A stretch of 64,000 nt of DNA from the NCBI GenBank assembly GCA_025617375.2, contig JAMYGW020000001.1:3658001-3722000 (forward strand), written 5' to 3'. A model generated the notes under the pieces. It made no database searches. It was not told the origin of the DNA and saw nothing but the letters and a program-made list of their open reading frames with translations. Positions 56,788 to 64,000 of the stretch are shown here, piece after piece; the first letter of the stretch is position 1; the number at the start of each line of letters is the position of its first letter. This DNA is from Acarospora socialis (lineage: Eukaryota > Ascomycota > Lecanoromycetes > Acarosporales > Acarosporaceae). The translations under genes and the position numbers were made by a program.

Positions 56788-58172
56788 TTAAATTTTGCTT
56801 GAGCCACTAGACAACAACAGCATCAGTCCCACACAAGCAATATACTGCGCATCGAGCGCGGTGGAAAACTCACATCCTAGCTCTTTGTTGTCAAAGTCGA
56901 AGACACTATAAAAGGCCCTCAGGAACGCTGTGCCAAGCACGACTATATCCAGTTGTCCCTGCTGCGTGTCCCACGGCTGGAAGGCGAACAGGCATCTATA
57001 TCCGTAATCTCCCATCATCATCTCTAACGTGTAGTCATACGGCGTCAGAGTAAAGTTGTACCCGCCCAGATCAAATACCACATCCGGTAACTCAGCACGA
57101 CGCTCACAGTAGATCGATTCCGCGAACCAAGGGATGCGATTGGGTTGAATCACAGCCCTCAACTGATTGTACGTCTCCTTGGGTAAGTCTATGAATGGGT
57201 AAGAGGAATCGATACGAGCGGTGTAGCCGTCGAGGGAGCTGCTCTTGTCCTTGCTGGCCCCCCACGCGACAGCGCGCACTTCTACTTGCCAGGTGCCGTT
57301 GAATAAGGGCGGGCCTGTGACGGCGGGATCGGTAACCCCGGTGTCGGGATCCGTCACATTAGTGATTGGGATGCGTATGATTTCCCCTTCATAGAAGTTC
57401 TCGTTCACGCCGCCGAACATGATTTCTCCCGGCAAACTGCGACCGGGCCCAATGGTTCCGCCGAGCGCTAGCGAGACGACGTTCGAGTCTAAGAGACCTT
57501 GTGATACCATCATGGAGAAAGGGTTCTGGACATTGACGAAAGAGGCGTCATTCGCCGGTGCCAGGCCTAGGACTGCGTCAAAGTCGTATGTACCCAGCAC
57601 TATGGGCTCATGCTCCATGCGTGTGATCTCGCAGAACGACTGGTTCTTGATCTCCAGCCCTGCCACATACAGCGTGTCTTTGGACATGGAACCCTCCGCC
57701 CTGAGACCGATGTAACGAAATCTTGACTCGGTGCCATTCGCTTCGTAGGTTGACGACCACGACGAGTTGTACCTGTAATGGCCGCGGCAGGCGTCATTTG
57801 GGCATTTGGATGAGGGTACAAATAGGTCGGACCAAGTGGTATCGATGATGCTGCGGAAGATCTGCGGCGGGTTCCCGAGGCTGATTCCAACGAAGTACAG
57901 CAGATTGGCATAATTCTGGAGAAGCATAAATAGTCAATACACTGTCTGCCCAATACTAAGTGCCACATAAATTGGGTACTTGCCACGATAGGGTTGGCAC
58001 GATGAGCCCGAGAAGCCCGAGCTCTCATCGGATCCTGCGTGCCATGGAATTTGAATGCATCCTGATCCACATCTGTAATAGTTGAGGACACTGCATAGAC
58101 GGGAGCACGAAATGAAGCTGTTTGGGTGCCCACTGCGAGACAGGCCACTGCAGCTAGTATGACGGCAAGCAT
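56788..58172 (-). CDS. Secreted pepsin-like protein with altered catalytic motifs
   Basis: Exons in transcript order 57984-58172 and 56788-57915; 438 residues. Signal peptide about 1-18, then a short propeptide. The bilobal aspartic-protease fold is clear (GISLGNPPQ, FDAVLGLAP, PGEIMFGGV, VVLGTAFLRAFYSVFDF). Both catalytic Asp residues are present, but the hallmark DTG/DSG triplets are DTT (Asp88, in IIDTTWSDLFVPS) and DSS (IDSSYPFIDLP). Loss of both glycines next to the catalytic Asp suggests reduced or absent proteolysis; a binding role is possible. The C-terminal hydrophobic stretch before SSGSSKI may be a GPI signal. The intron most likely uses a GC donor (GCAAGT at 57983). Confidence 0.88.
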
Positions 58173-58927
58173 TTTGACTGAGACAGTGATGCGTAACGTG
58201 CTTGATATCTATGACAGAGATAAAGACTTCCTTTAAAGTACTTGCAATAACGAATGCTACTCACAGGGTAACTCCAGGTTTCAGAAGTAACATTCCCCTA
58301 CGCGCCTGGCACCAGGTTAGGCCTGCGCAGCAGCGGCGCAGCACTTCTGCTAGTGGGGAAGCTCCTGCGAGAGGTTGGGCTCTGATAGAACTCATTTAGA
58401 GCATGCAAAAAAGCCAGTGGGACAAATGCTGGATAAAGGCTAGAAGTTAGGGTGGAGAGCTGCGCTAGGATGCCATTCAGAGACCTAGACAAACCACTTA
58501 TCAATCGATAATCAAGAGTCAGTGAGACGTTTATGGCTGTGTTTGACAGGCGCGCTGTTGGCGCCAGCATTGTAGTACTTCTTCAGTAGAGTACGAGAAA
58601 GATTCTCGTTCGTGTACTCTCGAGAGAGTAGGTAGCATAGAGAGTACTCCGTATATAGAAGTTTGTAACCAATATAGGTACAAGTCCAATTCGTAGAGCT
58701 TCCCCAGCCGCCCAGAGTAGGTACGAAGTACCTAACTTGGGAGGGGGGCGTCCTTTAAGGTACGGAGTAACGTTACTAAGTTTACTCGTGCCGCCGCATA
58801 AGGTACATCATTACAACCTTACACAGTAGTACTTTTTAGCTACGCCGTTAGAATGTGTGAATAAAGATAGCATGGTTAACTACACAGTATTTACAGGCCG
58901 CTGATATCCACTAACTCGGATTAGGCT
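58173..58927. other. Intergenic with repeat copy and GTAC-rich motifs
   Basis: 5' flank of the pepsin-like gene and 3' flank of the second P450. Contains TACTCCGTA (58645-58653), GGTACGAAGTAC (58720-58731), TACGGAGTA (58761-58769) and the dispersed repeat. No gene seen. Confidence 0.5.
58768..58814. repeat. Dispersed repeat, copy 2 (inverted relative to copy 1)
   Basis: Reverse complement of 49771-49812 apart from one base change and a 4-5 bp insertion (near GGTAC). The two copies are 9 kb apart, both intergenic. Confidence 0.75.
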
Positions 58928-60717
58928 CTACTTCCAACGCTTGATAGTAACGTCAATGCCCGATTGCCTAACAAACCAAGAATTTTGCACATGCCACTCC
59001 TTCGCGGGATCCACAAACTCCAGCTGCACTCGAATCAGCTCTCATGCACCAAAATCAGTATCCGACAGGGGTTGCTCACCTGAATGATTAAGAACAACGT
59101 CGCGATGAACTTGTACATCTCCAGCGTACTCATATTCTTCCCCACACACACCCGATTACCAGCAACGAAGGTCAGATTCGCCTCCCGCATTCGTGACCGC
59201 CTGCTCTGGAACTCGGTTGCAGTCTCATTGGGCCCTTGTAGCCACCTCTCCGGGTTGAACGTTTCGGCATCTTGGCCGAATACAGTCTTGTCCTGGTGGA
59301 TAACCCACGCATTCAAGCCTACAATCGTACCTGGCGTAATGAAGCGTCCGTCGGGAAGCGTAAGACCTTGAGCTAGGACGACCCGCTCCAGAAGGAAACC
59401 TACAGCAGGATGCATGCGCATGGCTTCTTCGATGACGGCGCCTAGATAAGGGAGGCTCTGTGCGGCTTTATAGCTTAACGGCACTGGCAGGTTGGCTGCA
59501 TCTAGCTCTTGCAAGAGCTTGTGATAGACGGGAGGCTTCTTGAGGACGTAGTATACGATAGCGCGAGGGTGATGGCTGTTGTATCGGAGCCTGCGAACAT
59601 CTGCAGGCTCGTGAGTTAGGCGAATAGATGTGGCAGCGTCTCCTCTTTACTGACATTCAAGCATAACCATCCAACAACTTGGTTGTCGTCTATCCAGTCC
59701 GCCTCTTTCTTCTTCTCAATGAATTGATCGAGGAAGTCCCTTGGCCCTCAGTGGGATGCTGGTCGGTTCCGCTGATACGAGCCATGGTGCGCTGAACACT
59801 CATGGCTACAACGGTCCCGAATGACGGAGGACCACTGCGATGGATGGGATTGTTGTCAAGGAACAAGTCCAATCGGGATTTTGACCACCCTAGTATTGAG
59901 TACATCCTGTCAGAGGAACCTACAACAGAAGGAGGGAGATGAACCTACGACAGCAAAGTAGTCTAGAGACGTATCAGCCCCACTGAGGATATGCTCCACA
60001 TCGGCTCCAGTCTCCAGGAAGCCCATTGGCTGACTGAAGGTTATCTCGCCGATAACATCCCACGCAACTGTGAGAATAGTCAGTCATCGTGTCCCCGTCT
60101 TTCCGCCACGGTATGGTAGGGGTAGCACAAAACAGCAGCCAATCGCCAATATTGCACACTTCTCCGGGATCGACGAATCGCTCAATCTTCTGTCTAAACA
60201 TGTTGATCGTCTTGTCGACCACCGGCTCAAAGTCCATCAACGCCTTGAGCGTATAATGCCTCTGGAAAGGTTTCAATTGCATGGCGTGGTAGTCATTGCT
60301 CAGAGTGCGGAACATATTGGAGATAATCGCCTTCCCGCTCTTGACGTTGTTGACCTTGTAGAATTCGCTCTGCAGTACCTCATCCTCAGCCAAGGTCTAG
60401 CCTGAATCGCGAGCTCAATGTACCTTGAGATACTCCCCTCTGGTCGAATAGATGGTCTTGATCAATCGCGGATCGCTCAAACTGACGACATTAGGCCCAA
60501 CCCTAACAGCAGAGCCATACTTCTGGTGGAGCATTCTCAGCGTTAGCTCCGGACGGCCGCCCCAAACGTCGAAGAAACGCCATAGATTCGTGAACTTGGC
60601 GAGGAAAGGCCCGGGAATGGGCTTCAGAGGCGAGTTGTAATACGACCAGAGCAGGTTGGTGATGAATACCGCGGTCAAGCCAAGCAGAGCCTGGAAGAGA
60701 AAGCCTAGTATCACCAT
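58928..60717 (-). pseudogene. Cytochrome P450 (pisatin-demethylase-like), frame-shifted
   Basis: Probable former ER-anchored monooxygenase. Blocks in transcript order: 60424-60717 (anchor and PIPGPFLAKFTNLWRF), 60129-60369, 59945-60067 (AWDVIGEITFS), 59655-59889, 59080-59600 (MFAGSDTTAITL I-helix, FNPERW, haem loop FVAGNRVCVGK) and 58928-59038 (ending VTIKRWK). Introns are normal. Two places within conserved coding sequence change frame by one base: between PTEG and RDFLDQF near 59745, and between AITL and AIVYYVLKK near 59566. Each is explained by loss of one base in a G or C run, and neither can be spliced around. So it is either a recent pseudogene or carries sequence errors. The haem loop has Val where Gly is usual (FVAGNRVC). 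It is not a close copy of the intact P450 at 29 kb. Confidence 0.75.
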
Positions 60718-61369
60718 TGTTCTTCGAGTAGTGCCTCCAGTGAGCGAAGAAACTGAACTCAACTTTGAAACGTGCAAAATGCAAGCAGAGATCAGTGTCA
60801 AATTTGAAAGATGAGGCAGCCTTCAACAAGGTGGGAATCAGGAAAAGGTTAACCCGAGAACGTGGTGGTAGCCTTGATGTCGCCTTTGTACCAGTTAGTA
60901 TAGAGGGGTCGATCCTGATTGAACATTCCGCAGCGGGGGATTCAGTTCTTAGATGTCACCAGATCTAGATGTAGATGCATACCTAGGTAGGTGCGATTGC
61001 CTGCTCAGAGGGGCTGGACTCCGCAGGCCTGGACCAGAGGAGGTCCTCTCGTAACCAATGATCCCGCATAACAGATAAGTTACGGGAGGGGTCGAGAAGT
61101 GGGACCATTGGCTTTCAGGTGAAATCATTATCAAATAAGCAAAGGTGCAGGAGGAGCCAAAGAACTTGGCATCTGTTGTCGAAAGTTGAAGTTGTTGTTA
61201 TTACAGATACCATAGCCTTGCTGACCTGGACAAGAGCTCTCAGCATCTCGCAAGCTGCAAGAAGAAGCACAGGGATATCACACCAGATTGCTCAATCAAC
61301 AGTCCCTCAATTTCGGGCGCATACCGCGTCTCCATAGCTTCTCTCGACATATCACGTCAGAACGCAACC
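60718..61369. promoter_or_regulatory. Divergent 5' region of P450 and SesB-like gene
   Basis: 652 bp, no clear motif or frame. Start of the two-gene NLR/effector locus. Confidence 0.4.
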
Positions 61370-62958
61370 ATGTCGCTGTTTCGTAAGAAAAAGACAGCCC
61401 ACTCCGAGGAAAGCATACAGACAGCTACAGATGATGACTACCAGCCGAGCAGGCAGTCACTAGCTAACTCGTCTGAAACCGAGGTGCAGCAGTCTAGGTC
61501 ACGGTTGGTGTTGCTTGCTTTCATCTTCTGAACCTTTGAGCGTCCTCGCTAATGACTATTGTAGATTTATAATGGCAGATGATTCTACCGAAGGTGAGTA
61601 TGGGCTTAAAGTTATTTATGACCCAGACGATCCTGTGGTAGAGTGAGTTCTGCGTTGAGAACTGCTCCTTATCAAGCTGCTCTATGTGTCCACTAATCAG
61701 CGGCAATGAAGCATCATTTTCATCCACGGCCTGACTGGCAATCGTGAGACTACGTGGACAAAACGTCTGGGAAAGCGCAACAAATGCTTTTGGCCTGAAG
61801 ACCTGCTTTCCAACGATATCGCCAATGCTCGCATAGCCACATGGGGCTATGATGCGGATGTAGTTCGCGGTGTGCCGTTTCGTGTCGTTTCGACAAACAC
61901 AATCCAGCAGCATGCGGAGAACCTGTGTATTGATCTTGCCAACCTACGTTCCCAAGCTGAGTCTGTTCGTCACCTAGGAATGTAGTCCTATAATGCCATC
62001 GTTGATTGTGTGTGAAGACGCATCCTATCGCATTCATCGTTCATAGCATGGGTGGGCTTGTCTGCAAGATGGTAACATATCTTCACATCCTTCTGGCATC
62101 TAGCTGGCTTACTAACAAGTCCGTTTCCTTGTAGGCTTTGCTGCATTCCGCCGAGGCAAGAACCAGACAATATCAGCATATCAGAAACATCTCGCAATGC
62201 ACTTGTGGTATTGTGTTCTTGGGGACGCCTCACCAAGGCTCTGCCCAAGCGACGTGGGGAGGCATACTTGCTTCGATGTTGGGATTTGTGAAGCAAGCTA
62301 ACGTCGACGTTGTCAAGGGCCTCGAGAGGGAGGCTCCAGCTCTGACAGAGCTACAGAGGCGTTTTTACACCCTGCTAGCAAACCGTCGTGAAGAGGGAAG
62401 CACCATCGAAGTCACATGTTGCTATGAAGAGCTTCCCGTCCCTATCGTAGGTACCGTATGTGACTGCCCGATGCCCAACGCCTCAAGCATGTATTGACAA
62501 TGTGCTGCAGATTGTTCCATATCAGTCTGCTCAGATGGTGGACTGCGCCGCTATCGGTATACACGCAGACCATATGGGGATGACGAAGTTTGGAGGTGAC
62601 GAAAGTCCTGGATATGTCAAGATCTTGGGAGAACTGCGGAGATGGATGGAACGGTGGACGGCGGAGAAGAAGAAGAAGGAGTCAGAGCAAGTACGTAATA
62701 ACATCTTCTTGAGCTGTGAAGTCGCCGGCTCAGGAGTCAAGCTACTAATCTGGAAGCAATGCAGGAGTCACCCAAGGAACAGAATGTATATACCCTACAA
62801 AGGTGCCAGTCTCTGGCGCTGCAAAACATACTGTATTGACTTGAACATAGGTAAACTATTCGTACCATACCACATTCTCGGGAGACAACAACCGGGGCTT
62901 CCAGCTTGGACACAACACGGGGACTATTAGCGGCTTTACATTTGGATCCAGCCAGTGA
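61370..62958 (+). CDS. SesB-like alpha/beta-hydrolase with C-terminal amyloid-type motif (predicted NLR effector)
   Basis: Exons 61370-61497, 61564-61641, 61712-61964, 62018-62071, 62135-62455, 62511-62690, 62765-62785, 62851-62958; 380 residues, every junction in frame. Residues 1-50 are a charged leader. The hydrolase core runs 56-330: IIFIHGLTG oxyanion strand (70-78), TWGYDAD, the nucleophile elbow VHSMGG with Ser163, VFLGTPHQGS, and the IGIHADHMGMTKF block holding the likely catalytic His (296). A Lys/Glu-rich linker (330-345) leads to the last 35 residues, encoded by their own exon: FSGDNNRGFQLGHNTG at 354-369. This class (SesB) is known as an NLR domain or NLR-linked effector in fungi. 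The hydrolase is intact and not fused to a nucleotide-binding domain. The next gene repeats the motif at its N-terminus. Confidence 0.85.
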
Positions 62959-63497
62959 CGAAACCAACCCCTCATCGTGTCCATGTATATTCAGTCTGTT
63001 TGACCGCGACGAGGACATAGTGGACCTACCGACCTTAGGCGCATATGGGCTTTACAGACATGTTTAGTATTTTGTCGTTGGATCTCTACTTAAGAATAGA
63101 TTGATGGCGTCAAGTGGTGATTGCCCGATTACGTGCGTGGCAGCGCATTGGAAGCTTGTTAAGTATTAATTTTAGCCGCATATTAATCTTATGTCTTAAA
63201 GATAGCCCTAGTCATGCTGCTTGTACGGATTGTTTATAATAAAGCGATCCCGCCTCGATGTCAAAGTAGGATGGGTCTGTCCCATAACGATCGAAGATGG
63301 TTAAACAAGCTATGCGCGAAAGGGAATAGCCCGCTCCACACTCTAAAAACTGCAGCTGCTCGGGCGCGTCCAGCTCTGCAGCTGAGAACGGCACTGTTCT
63401 GCAAGAAATTAATGTTCGCCTCGCTCCTAGTCCACAAGACTCGACGCCTTCCTACGGATCAGATGGTCTTACAGTCGTCGACAATGCATTTGATATA
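62959..63497. promoter_or_regulatory. Spacer between effector and NLR genes
   Basis: 539 bp, same-strand tandem arrangement. AT-rich runs near 63165-63200 and 63230. No further gene seen. Confidence 0.45.
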
Positions 63498-64000
63498 ATG
63501 GCTCTTACTGCTTCCACCGCCTTCTCGGGCCCAAACAACCGAGGCTTTCAACTGGGCCAGAACTCTGGGCAGGTCCATATCACCTACAACAACCAGCGGG
63601 GTAGGTCACTCCTCCCAGGACAACTCGACACCGAGCAACGCTAACCCCACTTCCGGCTTTGTTCCCATAGAAAGATCCCCATCGAGGCTTGAACCATCCT
63701 CCACCGTACCATTTCGCCGTGATATTGACTTCGTCGATCGCCATGGTCTCCTTGCCCAGATTCATGGGAAATGCTCCGCACCAGCCTCTCGCACAGCTCT
63801 TGTTGGTCTAGGAGGCGTTGGGTAAGCTCATCGACGCACGACTTGTTTGCATGTCAGGGACTAATTCTTTGAAAAGCAAGTCACAGCTTGCGATTGAGTA
63901 TTCCTACCGGGTCAGGGAGGAGTCACCGGAAAGCTGGGTCTTCTGGGTCCATGCAAGCACTACAGCCAGGTTTGAAGAAGGTTACAGGACGATTGCCGAC
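63498..64000 (+). CDS. NB-ARC NLR receptor with N-terminal amyloid-type motif, 3' end beyond the window
   Basis: Exons so far 63498-63600, 63671-63821 and 63877 to the edge; the first 126 residues, all junctions in frame (phases 1 and 2). Residues 9-24 are FSGPNNRGFQLGQNSG, sharing 13 of 16 positions with the end of the preceding hydrolase. A ~25-residue linker is followed by the fungal NB-ARC entry: FVDRHGLLAQI, the P-loop ALVGLGGVGKSQLAIEY (77-93, rebuilt across intron 2, which splits the GKS glycine) and SWVFWVHAST (104-113). In fungal NB-ARC receptors the remainder is usually TPR, ankyrin or WD repeats that sense ligand; not visible here. Predicted role: ligand-triggered oligomer whose N-terminal motif seeds amyloid in the SesB-like partner. 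Confidence 0.85.

Noticed and set aside
59890-59944. Apparent third frame break in the second P450 after DYFAVV
   Set aside because: A 55-bp intron from GTTCAT to ACTAG is in frame and gives the expected VVG...LDLFLDNNP alignment.
60370-60423. A 27-bp intron in the second P450
   Set aside because: Extending to the next acceptor gives 54 bp and YLK joined to SEFYKVNN, matching the family.
1-64000. CRISPR arrays, rRNA, retroelement or viral copies
   Set aside because: No spaced direct-repeat array, rRNA-like block, reverse transcriptase, integrase or capsid-like frame was seen on either strand.

Overview
This is a 64 kb piece of a filamentous ascomycete (Pezizomycotina) nuclear genome. The evidence is dense protein genes on both strands, short phase-consistent introns of about 50-150 bp with GTRNGT donors and CTRAY-type branch sites, and families restricted to or typical of filamentous fungi: CFEM, DUF3292, pisatin-demethylase-like P450s, BTB proteins with a GLCLxC tail, SesB-like hydrolases and NB-ARC NLRs. 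I cannot name the class or species with confidence. No rRNA, tRNA, CRISPR array or retroelement was recognised. Gene models below were spliced by hand from reading frames and remembered family consensus, not from transcripts.

Layout. 1-4.1 kb: a ferric reductase (cut by the left edge) diverges from a DUF3292 membrane protein across a GATA-rich promoter. 4.6-5.9 kb: BTB protein 1. 7.4-11 kb: a gene-poor stretch with a 5'-truncated glycoside-hydrolase-like gene between two hairpins and a frame-broken acidic ORF. 11.3-15.7 kb: an amino-acid permease diverges from an unusual membrane-anchored bZIP protein. 15.8-16.8 kb: a MITE-like inverted-repeat element. 17.4-18.1 kb: a small acidic protein. 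19-28.3 kb: an exomer (Chs5-Arf1-binding) gene diverges from the large HIR3 histone-chaperone gene. 29-31 kb: an intact P450. 31.6-35.8 kb: a kinesin diverges from BTB protein 2. 37.9-52 kb: a CFEM wall protein with PIR-like repeats, a DUF427 protein, a SET-MYND methyltransferase, a TBC Rab-GAP, a ubiquitin-conjugating enzyme, a lysine-rich protein and an ankyrin protein. 52.7-58.2 kb: a secreted group of a small protein, an SGNH hydrolase and a pepsin-like protein with altered active sites. 58.9-60.7 kb: a frame-shifted P450.

The right end holds the most interesting system. A compact SesB-like alpha/beta-hydrolase (61.4-63.0 kb) ends in a short glycine/asparagine-rich motif (FSGxNNRGFQLGxNxG). 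The next gene, same strand and 540 bp downstream, begins with the same motif and continues into an NB-ARC nucleotide-binding domain that runs off the window. The motif is conserved at protein level while its codons have drifted. This is the layout of a fungal amyloid-signalling pair: an NLR receptor templates an effector through matching RHIM-like prion motifs, here with a lipase-type effector.
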